DNA of 64,000 nt from Paenibacillus sp. BIHB 4019 (GTDB lineage: Bacteria; Bacillota; Bacilli; Paenibacillales; Paenibacillaceae): positions 5,194,501 through 5,258,500 of the forward strand of contig NZ_CP016808.1 of assembly GCF_002741035.1 (NCBI RefSeq). The letters run 5' to 3'. Below are positions 1 through 8,976 of this stretch, in pieces. The translations under genes and the position numbers were made by a program. Position 1 is the stretch's first letter. Every line of letters begins with the position of its first letter. The notes beneath the pieces were generated by a model. It did no database searches. It saw only the letters and a list, made by a program, of their open reading frames with translations, and was not told the origin of the DNA.

Positions 1-741
1 CCGTGTCAGCATTTTCGGGACGAAGGCGATGCCCATGCCGCCCGCAACGAGCGATTGGACGGTTTCAATATTGCTGCTTTCAAAGACGATTTGCGGCGTA
101 AAGCCGGAAGCCTGGCACAGCTCGACCGTAATTTGCCGGAAGCCCTGGCCTTTTTTTAATCCGATAAAGGGTTCATTGCGCAATATGCTTATCGGTACAG
201 GCTCCGAGCTTTCCGCAAGCGGATGCTGCGGCGGAATCGCCAAGCAAATTTCTTCTTCCATTAAAGGCTCCCATGCAAGCGAGGTGTCGGCAAGCGGGAG
301 GGACAGCAAGCTGAGGTCGGTGCCGCCGCTTGCTGTAAGCTGCTCCAGCTTTGCCGAAGTATCCTCTACAAGCACCACTTCGATTTGTGGATATTGGGCG
401 CCGAATACCGGCAGGACGAGCGGCAAAATGTGCGAGCCCGTAATCGGCAGCGTTCCGACGACGAGCCGCCCGCGCCGCATTTGCGCCATATCATCCATTT
501 CCTGCTTTAATTGTTCAATCGCATCGAGAATCGTTTGGGACTTGTCAACAAATACCTGACCAGCCTGCGTAAGCTCAACCGAGTTGGTCGTGCGCCGAAA
601 CAGCAGCACGCCAAGCTCCTGCTCCAGCTTAGACAGCTGCTGGCTGAGCGAGGGCTGGGCGATATGCAGCTTTTCCGCTGCGCGGGAGAAGTTTTTTTCA
701 ATTGCGATTTGCAGCACATACTGCAGTTGTCTGAGCTCCAT
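1..741 (-). CDS. LysR-family transcriptional regulator (3' end cut by window)
   Basis: The reverse strand is open from an ATG at 741 to the window edge, giving 247 codons without a stop. The product starts MELRQLQYVLQIA and continues with a winged helix-turn-helix (FSRAAEKLHIAQPSLSQQL), then the LysR effector domain (RRGRLVVGTLPITGSH; FVPKMLTR at the edge). LysR proteins are about 290-300 residues, so roughly 50 are missing. It is divergent from leuC with about 160 bp between the starts, the usual arrangement for a LysR protein controlling its neighbour, so it may control leuCD. That is inference from position only. A CcpC/CynR-like role cannot be excluded. Confidence 0.9.
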   Translation of the reverse strand, partial: MELRQLQYVLQIAIEKNFSRAAEKLHIAQPSLSQQLSKLEQELGVLLFRRTTNSVELTQAGQVFVDKSQTILDAIEQLKQEMDDMAQMRRGRLVVGTLPITGSHILPLVLPVFGAQYPQIEVVLVEDTSAKLEQLTASGGTDLSLLSLPLADTSLAWEPLMEEEICLAIPPQHPLAESSEPVPISILRNEPFIGLKKGQGFRQITVELCQASGFTPQIVFESSNIETVQSLVAGGMGIAFVPKMLTR

Positions 742-828
742 GGGCATCCTTCGCTTTCTATTTTTCTGGGAAGAGCTTCTTCATTTACCGTTATAGTTGT
801 TACCTATAGACATTATAGATATTATATC

Positions 829-858
829 TTGGATCAATCAAGTGCCAGATGTTATGCT
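829..858 (+). promoter_or_regulatory. putative sigma-A promoter for leuCD
   Basis: TTGGAT at 829-834 and TATGCT at 853-858 are 18 bp apart, about 45 bp upstream of the leuC start. The AT-rich stretch just upstream (802-827) repeats ATAG/ATAT steps and is where a LysR protein would be expected to bind. No T-box leader was seen. Confidence 0.4.
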
Positions 859-903
859 TAGAGCATCATTTTTGAAGAGAAGTCGAACGATGGGGTGAAT
901 TTA

Positions 904-2319
904 ATGGCTAAAAGAACGATGTTTGAGAAGATTTGGGATAATCACGTCATTAATCAAGAAGAAGGCAAACCAAGTATCATTTATATCGATCTTCAACTGG
1001 TTCACGAAGTAACTTCGCCGCAAGCTTTCGAAGGCCTTCGCATGTCGGGTCGTAAAGTACGTCGTCCGGACTTGACATTTGCAACGATGGATCACAACGT
1101 TCCTACGAAAGACCGCTATAATATTAAAGATCCTATTTCCAAGCAGCAAATTGATACACTGACGCAAAACTGTAAAGATTTCGGCGTAAAGCTGTTCGAT
1201 CTTGACAATATTGACCAAGGCGTTGTACACGTTATGGGTCCTGAAATTGGCCTGACGCATCCGGGCAAAACGATCGTTTGCGGCGACAGCCACACGTCCA
1301 CGCATGGTGCGTTCGGCGCGCTAGCATTTGGTATCGGTACTTCCGAGGTTGAGCACGTAATGGCAACACAATGCTTGCAGCAATCGAAAGCAAAAACGAT
1401 GGAAGTTCGCTTCACGGGCAACCGCAAACCGGGCGTAACGGCAAAAGATATGATTTTGGGCGTTATCGCAAAATACGGCACGGACTTCGCTACTGGCTAC
1501 GTTATCGAGTACACAGGCGAATCGATCCGCTCGCTGACGATGGAAGAGCGTATGACGGTTTGCAACATGTCGATCGAAGGCGGCGCTCGCGCAGGCCTGA
1601 TCGCTCCTGACGAAACGACTTTCAACTATCTTCGCGGACGCGAATATGCTCCAGCAGATTATGATGCAGCTGTAGAAGAGTGGAAATTGCTTTCCACCGA
1701 CGAAGGCGCAGCTTATGATACGATTGTTGATTTTGATGTAGATTCCCTGATTCCGCAAGTAACCTGGGGTACAAGCCCTGGCATGGGTACGGATATTACT
1801 TCTTCCGTTCCTTACCCAGAACAGCTTCCTACGGAAAATGAGCGTAAAGCTGCTGAGAAAGCACTTGAATATATGGATCTGAAGCCAGGTACGCCTATGA
1901 ATGAAATCGAGATCGATTATGTATTTATCGGTTCTTGTACAAATGGACGTATTGAGGATCTGCGTGCTGCTGCTGAAATCGCTCGCGGCTACAAAGTTAG
2001 CGATAAAGTGACAGCAATCGTCGTTCCAGGCTCGGGCCGCGTTAAAATTCAGGCTGAGAAAGAAGGCCTTGATAAAGTATTTATCGAAGCAGGTTTCGAA
2101 TGGCGTGAAGCAGGCTGCTCGATGTGTCTGGCAATGAATCCGGACGTTCTGCAGCCAGGACAGCGCTGTGCTTCGACATCGAACCGTAACTTCGAAGGCC
2201 GCCAAGGCCGCGGAGGCCGTACGCATCTCGTATCCCCAGCAATGGCTGTTGCTGCAGCTGTTATGGGCCGTTTTACAGATGTGCGTGATTGGAATGTCAA
2301 AACAGAAGTCTTGAACTAA
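904..2319 (+). CDS. leuC: 3-isopropylmalate dehydratase, large subunit
   Basis: LeuC with LeuD isomerises 2-isopropylmalate to 3-isopropylmalate in leucine biosynthesis, using a [4Fe-4S] cluster. The 471-residue protein has the aconitase-family start ([13 protein letters not shown]) and the three cluster cysteines at about C345 ([11 protein letters not shown]), C405 and C408 ([12 protein letters not shown]). An in-frame GTG exists at 895, but ATG 904 is preferred because the GGGGTG at 892-897 then serves as ribosome binding site with 6 bp spacing. It is followed by leuD after 29 bp. Unlike in Bacillus subtilis, no leuA or leuB is adjacent. Confidence 0.97.
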   Translation: MAKRTMFEKIWDNHVINQEEGKPSIIYIDLQLVHEVTSPQAFEGLRMSGRKVRRPDLTFATMDHNVPTKDRYNIKDPISKQQIDTLTQNCKDFGVKLFDLDNIDQGVVHVMGPEIGLTHPGKTIVCGDSHTSTHGAFGALAFGIGTSEVEHVMATQCLQQSKAKTMEVRFTGNRKPGVTAKDMILGVIAKYGTDFATGYVIEYTGESIRSLTMEERMTVCNMSIEGGARAGLIAPDETTFNYLRGREYAPADYDAAVEEWKLLSTDEGAAYDTIVDFDVDSLIPQVTWGTSPGMGTDITSSVPYPEQLPTENERKAAEKALEYMDLKPGTPMNEIEIDYVFIGSCTNGRIEDLRAAAEIARGYKVSDKVTAIVVPGSGRVKIQAEKEGLDKVFIEAGFEWREAGCSMCLAMNPDVLQPGQRCASTSNRNFEGRQGRGGRTHLVSPAMAVAAAVMGRFTDVRDWNVKTEVLN

Positions 2320-2348
2320 TCAGGACGTGCGAGAGGGGTATTACCGAT

Positions 2349-2951
2349 ATGGAACCATTTAAACAGTTTACGGGCATTGTTGCTCCAGTCGATCGCGTTA
2401 ACGTAGATACGGATGCGATCATTCCTAAGCAATTTTTGAAGCGTATTGAGCGCAGCGGCTTTGGACAATTTCTATTTTTCGAATGGCGTTTTCATGAGAA
2501 CGGTGAAGTGAACGTTGATTTTGAACCGAATAAGCCTCGTTATCAAGGCGCTTCCGTTCTTATCTCTCGTGCTAACTTCGGCTGCGGCTCTTCACGTGAG
2601 CATGCGCCATGGGCCATTCTTGACTATGGCTATAAAGTCGTTATTGCACCGTCTTATGCAGATATTTTCTACAATAACTGTTTCAAAAACGGCATTTTGC
2701 CGCTTAAGCTGAGCGAAGAGCAGGTTGAAGATCTGTTCCAGCGCACGGCGAAGCATGATGGCTACAAGCTGAACGTTGATCTGGAAAACAATCGTCTGAC
2801 TGATGATTATGGTCTGGAAATCAACTTTGAGCTGGATGAGCACCGTCGCCAGTTTTTGCTGCAAGGCCTTGATGATATCGGCCTTACGCTGATGCATGAA
2901 GATAAAATTACAGCTTACGAGCAAAAACGTGCTGCAAAAGCGCACGCATAA
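2349..2951 (+). CDS. leuD: 3-isopropylmalate dehydratase, small subunit
   Basis: LeuD is the swivelling small subunit that closes the LeuC active site. The 200-residue product has family motifs such as DTDAIIPKQFLKRI near the N-terminus and NFGCGSSREHAPWA in the substrate loop. The frame is open upstream to 2289, but ATG 2349 has the strong site GAGAGGGG 11 bp before it, and the usual LeuD length is about 200. It is co-transcribed with leuC and followed immediately by a GC-rich hairpin. Confidence 0.97.
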   Translation: MEPFKQFTGIVAPVDRVNVDTDAIIPKQFLKRIERSGFGQFLFFEWRFHENGEVNVDFEPNKPRYQGASVLISRANFGCGSSREHAPWAILDYGYKVVIAPSYADIFYNNCFKNGILPLKLSEEQVEDLFQRTAKHDGYKLNVDLENNRLTDDYGLEINFELDEHRRQFLLQGLDDIGLTLMHEDKITAYEQKRAAKAHA

Positions 2952-2965
2952 GCAGTAAATAAGAA

Positions 2966-3003
2966 AAACGGCTGTCGCCGCCCTCTGGCGGCGACAGCCG
3001 TTT
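2966..3003 (+). terminator. long GC-rich hairpin after leuD
   Basis: A perfect 17-bp stem begins AAACGGCTGTCGCC and closes on the four-base loop CTCT. It starts 14 bp after the leuD stop and lacks a long T-run. It is the first hairpin of a dispersed repeat element (2966-3060), so the repeat probably doubles as the leuCD terminator. Confidence 0.6.
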
Positions 3004-3060
3004 CATTACGAGAAATATAGCGAAAGATGGAAAAACGATATACTTTCCTATCTTTTAAAA
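2966..3060 (+). repeat. dispersed two-hairpin repeat, copy A
   Basis: The element consists of the GC-rich hairpin at 2966-3003, a linker containing ACGAGAAATATAG, and a second AT-rich hairpin (GAAAGATGG ... TACTTTCCTA, then TTTTAAAA). Same-orientation copies lie at 44534-44640 and 58468-58570; inverted or partial copies lie at 5231-5265, 12778-12870, 18171-18242 and 58138-58238. All are intergenic. No coding capacity was seen. Confidence 0.75.
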
Positions 3061-3203
3061 AGAGGGCATTTTCCTGTCGGAAAAATTGTCCTCTTTTTTC
3101 CTCTATACGCAACTTTTTCTGACGCGTTGCGTCTAATATTTTAGTCTGTTTAAGTCGAATGCACCCCATTCGATGAGGGCAATTTCAGTCATCGAGGTGG
3201 AAA

Positions 3204-4649
3204 ATGAAGAAATTTGTACCGATTCTGTTGCTCATGTCGTTTTTGTTCACGCTGTTTTCTAGTGCAGGACATGCTGCCGAGGTTGTGCCAAAGCTTTATT
3301 TGAATGGGGCTTTACTGGATTCGAAGGTAGCGCCGCAAATCGTAGACAACAAGTATACGCTTGTACCGATTCGGCTCGTGTCGGAGAGTATCGGATACAA
3401 AGTAGGCTGGTCGTCAGCTACACAGACAGTTACTGTACATAATGGCTCTGATTCAATCGTACTTACTATTAACCAGGATGTCGCTTTTGTTAACAATGAG
3501 CAGGTGAAGCTGGATACGCCAGCTTTGCTGCAAAAAGGGACAACCCTTATTCCGCTGCGTTTCGTTGGGGAATCTCTCGGAATGCAGGTCAATTGGGACC
3601 AAACGACAAAATCCGTCCAATTGTTTAAAGAAGCGGAGCCAACGCCTACGCCAACTCCATCTACAGATCCGGTTGTCACACAACCCGATGGTGTTGTAAC
3701 GGACATTTCGTATGACAATGAAAATGCGATTATTATTCACTACGAGGGAAGCGCTGTCTACAATCAGCCTTTCAAGCTCGAAAGCCCGAAACGAATTGTA
3801 ATGGACATTCCTAACGTGTCCTATTCGGATACGCTTTTAGCGCAGCTTGGCTCAGGTCAGATCAATCTTGAGGCAGGCGAGCATCCTTATTTGAGCGGTA
3901 TCCGCTATTCCTTGTTCTCGTCAAGCCCGGCAACTGTACGTATCGTGCTTGACCTGAAAGCAGATGCCGATGTGGATGTCATCAACAGTGCGCTAGGCGA
4001 AATTCGCATCAATGTCATTGATCCGCTGCCAGTGCAAGCTACTCCAACGCCAACACCGACGCCTTCAGCGACGCCAACGCCAACTGCAGGTCCGACACTG
4101 CCAGCAAACGGTGTTTATTCTATCGTAATTGACGCGGGACATGGCGGCTCTGATCCAGGAGCTAAAGGAATTAATGGCAGATGGGAGAAGGAATTTAATC
4201 TCAGCCTTTCTTTGAAAGTGAAGGCTCTGCTTGATAAGGAGTCGAAAATAAAAGCGTATTTATCCCGTCCCGATGACAATTATGTCAAGCTGGAGGATCG
4301 GGTAAAGTTTGCTGAAAATCTTAAAGCTAATCTATTCTTGTCTATTCATGCCAACAGCAATCCGAGCAGCGCCGCAACGGGCACGGAAACCTACTACACA
4401 AGAGCTAGCAGCAAGGCGTTTGCCGATGCGGTACACAAGCAGTTTGCCAAAGCAACAGGCCTTAAGGATCGCGGCGTCAAGCAGCAGAGCTTGCATGTGA
4501 CAAGGGAAACGACGATGCCGGCCATTTTGCTCGAAGCAGGATTTTTGTCTAACGCAGACGATTACAAGAAGCTGTTTGATGAATCCGTGCAAAATAAAAT
4601 CGCTGCCGGAATTGTAGCAGGAATCAAGGACTATTTGAAGCTATCGTAG
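3204..4649 (+). CDS. secreted N-acetylmuramoyl-L-alanine amidase with CuAO-N and AMIN domains
   Basis: This is a predicted secreted cell-wall hydrolase of 481 residues. Domains in order are a signal peptide (1-25, cleaved after GHA), a copper-amine-oxidase N-terminal-like domain (about 28-145, probably wall binding), a TPTPTP linker, an AMIN domain (about 165-265), a second Thr-Pro linker, and a C-terminal Amidase_3 domain (about 300-480). The catalytic zinc site is complete: H313 (DAGHGGSDPGA), E328 (WEKEFN), H382 (SIHANSN) and the general base E444 (LLEAGFLSN). The start follows the site GAGGTGG. It is 17 bp upstream of the GerMN gene, so the two likely form an operon. Confidence 0.93.
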   Translation: MKKFVPILLLMSFLFTLFSSAGHAAEVVPKLYLNGALLDSKVAPQIVDNKYTLVPIRLVSESIGYKVGWSSATQTVTVHNGSDSIVLTINQDVAFVNNEQVKLDTPALLQKGTTLIPLRFVGESLGMQVNWDQTTKSVQLFKEAEPTPTPTPSTDPVVTQPDGVVTDISYDNENAIIIHYEGSAVYNQPFKLESPKRIVMDIPNVSYSDTLLAQLGSGQINLEAGEHPYLSGIRYSLFSSSPATVRIVLDLKADADVDVINSALGEIRINVIDPLPVQATPTPTPTPSATPTPTAGPTLPANGVYSIVIDAGHGGSDPGAKGINGRWEKEFNLSLSLKVKALLDKESKIKAYLSRPDDNYVKLEDRVKFAENLKANLFLSIHANSNPSSAATGTETYYTRASSKAFADAVHKQFAKATGLKDRGVKQQSLHVTRETTMPAILLEAGFLSNADDYKKLFDESVQNKIAAGIVAGIKDYLKLS

Positions 4650-4666
4650 AGACAGGGGGATAACAG

Positions 4667-5227
4667 ATGCTGCGAACAGTGAGCAAGTTCATGTTGACTT
4701 TATGTATAGTTGGACTCGTTGCGGGCTGTGCAGCGGTTAACAAGCCAGCTGAATCAGGCGCGGGCAGCAGCCCGTCGCCTTCTATTCAGCCATCCGCTGC
4801 TCCGACGGCCGAGCCGTCAATTGAGCCTGCAAAACAGACAGCAGAAATAAAGGTATTTGCGGGAAATGAAGAGCTGGATGGCATAGTGGAGCAGCAGGTT
4901 CAGGTTGCATACAGCTCGGATCTGGAGTTAGTTCAAAACGCAATTACAGCATTGCAGCAAGCGGAGGGCGAAGGCGCTGTATCGCTGTGGAAGCTGATTG
5001 AGATTAAATCGGTGTTGCTGGGAAGCGATGGACAGGTGACGATTGATCTTCATCTGTCTGACGAGTCCCGGCTTGGTTCGCCTGGCGAAGTATTAGTGCT
5101 GGAGACGCTCCAAAAAACATTGTTCCAGTTCGAATTTGTAAAATCCTATGATTTGCTCATCGATGGAGACAGCGCAGATACGCTGATGGGCCATGTTGAG
5201 CTTGAGCATCCAACACTAAAGCCGTAG
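4667..5227 (+). CDS. GerMN-domain lipoprotein
   Basis: The 186-residue product begins with a lipoprotein signal peptide and lipobox VAGC (Cys21), followed by a Ser/Pro/Ala-rich tether (about 25-60) and a GerMN (spore germination) domain (about 62-180, for example KVFAGNEE and VTIDLHLS). GerMN proteins are surface proteins linked to sporulation, germination or cell-wall remodelling. It follows the amidase at 17 bp with the site AGGGGG, suggesting the two envelope proteins act together. It is shorter than Bacillus GerM, which has two such domains. Confidence 0.85.
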   Translation: MLRTVSKFMLTLCIVGLVAGCAAVNKPAESGAGSSPSPSIQPSAAPTAEPSIEPAKQTAEIKVFAGNEELDGIVEQQVQVAYSSDLELVQNAITALQQAEGEGAVSLWKLIEIKSVLLGSDGQVTIDLHLSDESRLGSPGEVLVLETLQKTLFQFEFVKSYDLLIDGDSADTLMGHVELEHPTLKP

Positions 5228-5230
5228 CTT

Positions 5231-5265
5231 AGCCGCCAGAGGACGTTTTCAGTTGTTTACGCTTG
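5231..5265 (-). repeat. fragment of the dispersed two-hairpin repeat, copy G
   Basis: The text AGCCGCCAGAGGACG followed by GTTTACGCTTG matches the inverted form of the repeat family (compare 12838-12870). Only the inner part is present. It lies just after the GerMN gene. Confidence 0.5.
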
Positions 5266-5360
5266 TATAGAAAGAAAATGATAGATAATGAATAATAGAG
5301 TGTAATCAATTAGAAATTCCATTTAATACGTATTGAAACTATTTGGGGGGAACGATAACG

Positions 5361-7835
5361 ATGGCATTGTCACGATCATCTAAATCTATCATTGCAGGTA
5401 CAATTGCATTTTCCATTTTGGCGGGGCCTTTTGCGGTTCCCGCCCCTATTTCGTATGCGGCGTCTGTCAGCTCCAACCCGTTTAGCGATGTAGCATCGAA
5501 TCACTGGGCGCAAAAGCATATTACGAAGCTGTCGCTTCAAGGCATCATTAATGGCTCTAACGGCCTGTTCCGTCCGGCTGATAATGTAACGCAGCAGGAA
5601 GCCGTTCTTATGGCTTTGCGTTTTATTGGAGCAGCAAGTGAAGCTCCGGCTGATGATACCGTTGCTTTTCCAGAAACGTTTGTCGTTAAGAGCGACTTTA
5701 AAGGCGAAGTGAAGCTTGCTTTCGATAAAGGCTTGCTGGATCAGGCTGAAGAATATGCGCTTGCCGCTTCCGGCGATCAAGCTGTAGGCTGGGGGCAACG
5801 CCCTGCCACTCGTGAATGGGTGACGAAGCTGCTCATTCGTGCTATTAACCAGAAGAGCACAGCGGATAGCCTGCAGAACGCTGTTTCATCGTTTAATGAT
5901 GCAGATCAAATTGCTAGCAGCTACCGTGGCTATGTCAATGCGGCTGTTTCACTAGATTTGGTTAAAGGGGTAACAGCAGTTAAGTTCGATCCTAAAGCGA
6001 ATGTAAACCGTGCAAGCCTTGCAACGCTGTTCAGCCGTGCTGAGAAGCTGTATCCGGTGGAATATGCAGGCCAAGCAACGGGTGTGCTGCTGCAATCTAG
6101 CGATACGGGCATAACGATTTATAGCAAATCACAATCAGCTGTATATACGCTCAGCGCAGATACGGTCATCTATCGTTATGACTCAGAAACGCCAATTGCA
6201 GCCAAAGATCTTGTGCAATATGCAAATGTAACGGTCATTACGAAATCGGGCGGGGCTGCTTACGTGGAGCTTCAGGATGATAAGCCGCAAATTAAAACGA
6301 TCACAGGTACGGTTGGCCGCGTGCTGCCGGATCAGAAGATGCTGTATGTGTGGATAGATAATAAGCCGGTAGAGGTTTATTATGACGACTCGCTTATCTT
6401 AACCGAAACGTCTGGCAAGACGATTGCCATTAGCGACTTGAAAGAAAACAGCGCAATTACAGTGACACAGGATACGTTCCGTACATCTCCTAAAGCGCTG
6501 AAAATTACAGTTGACCAACAAACAGGAGCGGCTGTGCTCAAAGGCACGTTTATTTCCGGCGATGCAAGCGTCCTTACTTATGAAGACAGCGCTGGCAAGC
6601 TGAACTCCAAATTTTTGAGCAGCACGGTTGAAATAATAATCGAAGGCATCGTTGGGCCAACGGTTGGCGATTTGATTAAAGATGTGGATCAACTGCAAAT
6701 TACAACGAATGACCAGGACCAGATTACAAAAATCGAGGTCGTAAACCGCAACGTTCAGACGCTCGTTGGCGCTCAGGTGGAAAGCTATAACGCGGACAAA
6801 AAATTCCTTGTCGTTTTTGACTCTACAGGGACAAAAGCCTATCCGCTTTATTTGACTGACAAAACGAGAATTGACAACAACGGCATCGCAATCAAGCTGG
6901 AGGACATTGGCACTTGGCTGACTAAAAACCGCAAACTGACGATTACGTACAGCGGCGATAAGGTAGTGTCCTTGTCGATTGCAAGCAAATATACAGGCAA
7001 GCTCGTCTCTATTAATGCTTCGAGCAATTCCGTTACGCTGAGCGTGCCTGGCGGCGTAGATGTTACCGTTACTTATTCGGCGCCAACGGTAGAAGTTCCG
7101 GGCATTGCAGCAGCATCTCTGACTGATCTCAAAGTTGGCGATACGATTACAACGGTTATGAATGTGAATCAGGATCGGGCAACGCTCATTCAGGTTCATC
7201 GTCCAATTCAATACGAAGTACGTGCTGTCAACACTGGCACCAAAAAGGTTACGGTCGTTAATGCGCAAAATGTACAGACAGATCTAGTGCTGTCGGGAAT
7301 CGACATTACGAATGAGGCAGGAAGCAAAGTAGCAATCGATACGCTTGTTCCGGGCACTTTGATTAATGTCAGCTACATTGGCAAGCAAATTACAGCCGTG
7401 AAATCCATCGTCGTTTCTTATGGAACCGTTCAATCGGTAGGCACGAACAGCATTACGCTGACGAATGAGAATGGCCAGACAACAACGGTTGCACTTGGCC
7501 AAACATTTTTAATTACAAAGGGCACATCGGCTTCTGCGACTACGTCAACGCTTGCAACGGGAGACCGGATCCAACTGAGCAAAAATGAAAATGATGTCGT
7601 GCTGGTTACAGTCGCTGTTGGCCAGACGAGAACATTTTGGCAGTATGACGCTACGGCTGGACAGCTGTGGACGCTCAAAACGACCGATGCCGACAATGCC
7701 AATTATTTTTACGTGACAGGTTCAACAAAGCTGCTAAAAGATGGAAAAACGATTTCGCTGCAGGATATTAAATACGGCGATCAGATCATCGTTTATGCTT
7801 TCAAAAATAAAGCCGTGGAAATTGTAAAAGTGTAA
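5361..7835 (+). CDS. S-layer homology (SLH) domain surface protein
   Basis: This is an 824-residue exported protein. A signal peptide (about 1-33, ending near ISYAAS) precedes SLH repeats at about 37-90 (NPFSDVASNHWAQKHI), 100-165 and 175-230 (FDPKANVNRASLATLF). SLH repeats anchor proteins to pyruvylated secondary wall polymer. The remaining 600 residues are beta-rich repeats of unrecognised function, with recurring TVTVITKSG-like and DLKVGDTI-like strands. ATG 5361 is chosen over an upstream in-frame TTG because GGGGGGAAC lies 8 bp before it. The gene ends in a strong terminator and appears monocistronic. Confidence 0.9.
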   Translation: MALSRSSKSIIAGTIAFSILAGPFAVPAPISYAASVSSNPFSDVASNHWAQKHITKLSLQGIINGSNGLFRPADNVTQQEAVLMALRFIGAASEAPADDTVAFPETFVVKSDFKGEVKLAFDKGLLDQAEEYALAASGDQAVGWGQRPATREWVTKLLIRAINQKSTADSLQNAVSSFNDADQIASSYRGYVNAAVSLDLVKGVTAVKFDPKANVNRASLATLFSRAEKLYPVEYAGQATGVLLQSSDTGITIYSKSQSAVYTLSADTVIYRYDSETPIAAKDLVQYANVTVITKSGGAAYVELQDDKPQIKTITGTVGRVLPDQKMLYVWIDNKPVEVYYDDSLILTETSGKTIAISDLKENSAITVTQDTFRTSPKALKITVDQQTGAAVLKGTFISGDASVLTYEDSAGKLNSKFLSSTVEIIIEGIVGPTVGDLIKDVDQLQITTNDQDQITKIEVVNRNVQTLVGAQVESYNADKKFLVVFDSTGTKAYPLYLTDKTRIDNNGIAIKLEDIGTWLTKNRKLTITYSGDKVVSLSIASKYTGKLVSINASSNSVTLSVPGGVDVTVTYSAPTVEVPGIAAASLTDLKVGDTITTVMNVNQDRATLIQVHRPIQYEVRAVNTGTKKVTVVNAQNVQTDLVLSGIDITNEAGSKVAIDTLVPGTLINVSYIGKQITAVKSIVVSYGTVQSVGTNSITLTNENGQTTTVALGQTFLITKGTSASATTSTLATGDRIQLSKNENDVVLVTVAVGQTRTFWQYDATAGQLWTLKTTDADNANYFYVTGSTKLLKDGKTISLQDIKYGDQIIVYAFKNKAVEIVKV

Positions 7836-7855
7836 ATTGGTAAGGTTATGTGACA

Positions 7856-7880
7856 AACTGCCCTACGGGGCAGTTTTTTT
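7856..7880 (+). terminator. rho-independent terminator of the SLH gene
   Basis: The stem AACTGCCC/GGGCAGTT (7856-7863 with 7868-7875) closes on the tetraloop TACG and is followed by a T-run to 7880. Confidence 0.9.
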
Positions 7881-7975
7881 ATGCTTTTTTCAATATTTAT
7901 GGTGGATTATAGTTGCATGGCGGGACGTTTTTCGCTACACTTTGAACGATAGTGTTTGGAATGGGAGAGAGGACG

Positions 7976-8656
7976 ATGAATGCGAAGCAGAAGATGCGAC
8001 ACATATTGGATACTCTTGCGGAGATGTTTCCGGACGCACACTGCGAGCTGAACCATTCTAATCCGTTTGAGCTGACGATTGCCGTTCTGATGTCTGCACA
8101 ATGTACCGATGAAATGGTGAACAAAGTAACAGCCAACTTATTTCAGAAGTATAAGCAGCCGGAGGACTATGTGGCGGTTCCGCTGGAAGAGCTGGAGCAG
8201 GATATTCGAAGAATCGGTCTATTCCGAAGCAAAGCTTCCAATATTCAAAAATTGTGCCGTATTCTCATTGATAAATATGATGGAGAAACTCCTTCCACGC
8301 ATGAGCAGCTGGTCGAGCTGCCGGGCGTTGGACGCAAGACGGCTAATGTCGTCATGTCTAATGCGTTTAATGTGCCGGCTATTGCCGTCGATACTCACGT
8401 TGAGCGTGTATCCAAGCGCCTTTCGATAGCGAAGCCTGATGATTCTGTGCTGGAAGTTGAGAAGAAGCTTATGAAGCTTGTTCCCAAAGACGAATGGACC
8501 CTTACCCATCATCGGCTCATTTTTTTCGGCCGCTATCATTGCAAGGCGCAAAATCCGCAATGTCCGATATGTCCGCTGCTGGATATGTGCAAAGAAGGAA
8601 AACAACGTATGAAGCCCGGCTTAAACAAGAAGACTGTTAAGAGAGTGGCTAAATAA
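7976..8656 (+). CDS. nth: endonuclease III, DNA glycosylase/AP lyase
   Basis: Nth removes oxidised pyrimidines from DNA and cleaves the abasic site in base excision repair. The 226-residue protein carries the helix-hairpin-helix ELPGVGRKTANVV with catalytic Lys121, the catalytic Asp139 (VDTHVERVS), and a C-terminal [4Fe-4S] loop with spacing C-X6-C-X2-C-X5-C (CKAQNPQCPICPLLDMC). ATG 7976 follows GGGAGAGAGGA; in-frame starts at 7952 and 7961 have no such site. In B. subtilis nth lies beside dnaD, which is not seen here. Confidence 0.96.
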   Translation: MNAKQKMRHILDTLAEMFPDAHCELNHSNPFELTIAVLMSAQCTDEMVNKVTANLFQKYKQPEDYVAVPLEELEQDIRRIGLFRSKASNIQKLCRILIDKYDGETPSTHEQLVELPGVGRKTANVVMSNAFNVPAIAVDTHVERVSKRLSIAKPDDSVLEVEKKLMKLVPKDEWTLTHHRLIFFGRYHCKAQNPQCPICPLLDMCKEGKQRMKPGLNKKTVKRVAK

Positions 8657-8700
8657 GGTTGGCTAAGAAGCAAATACTTTTAAAATGAAGGATGATGACA

Positions 8701-8973
8701 GTGAAGTGTATTTCCGTGTATACAAATAGTTTTGAGCTTTTCTCCGATATTTATGAGCAAGTGCTTAGCTCCCCGCCAGAAGAAAACGAAGATATCGTAG
8801 TGGAAGGCGTAACTGTTAGCGGCTCCGGCGACGTGCCTGACCAATATATCGAGCGTATGCGCCAAAAACCGGAAGTCGTTGTTATGCGCGAAAAAGAGCG
8901 TAACATTATGATTTTGCAGCATGGCAATGTATTCGAAATTTGCCTGCCTTCCGATGACGAGGAAATCGCATAG
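8701..8973 (+). CDS. small conserved-looking protein of unknown function
   Basis: The product is about 90 residues, acidic, without a signal peptide or membrane segment; it reads VKCISVYTNSFELF at the start and ends LPSDDEEIA. No domain is recognised. The start is ambiguous: ATG 8692 and ATG 8695 lie on or against the AAGGA ribosome binding site (8688-8692), whereas GTG 8701 has a normal 8-bp gap and is preferred. It ends 3 bp before the dynamin gene, so the two are almost certainly co-transcribed and translationally coupled. The tight link suggests a role tied to the dynamin, but this is inference. Confidence 0.75.
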   Translation: MKCISVYTNSFELFSDIYEQVLSSPPEENEDIVVEGVTVSGSGDVPDQYIERMRQKPEVVVMREKERNIMILQHGNVFEICLPSDDEEIA

Positions 8974-8976
8974 GTT

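Noticed and set aside
1321..2226. 301-codon frame on the minus strand opposite leuC
   Set aside because: It is a shadow of leuC; composition is not protein-like (many Cys, His, Arg and Phe) and there is no ribosome site.
6399..7268. 289-codon minus-strand frame opposite the SLH gene
   Set aside because: Shadow frame without family resemblance or start signals; the plus-strand SLH gene explains the region.
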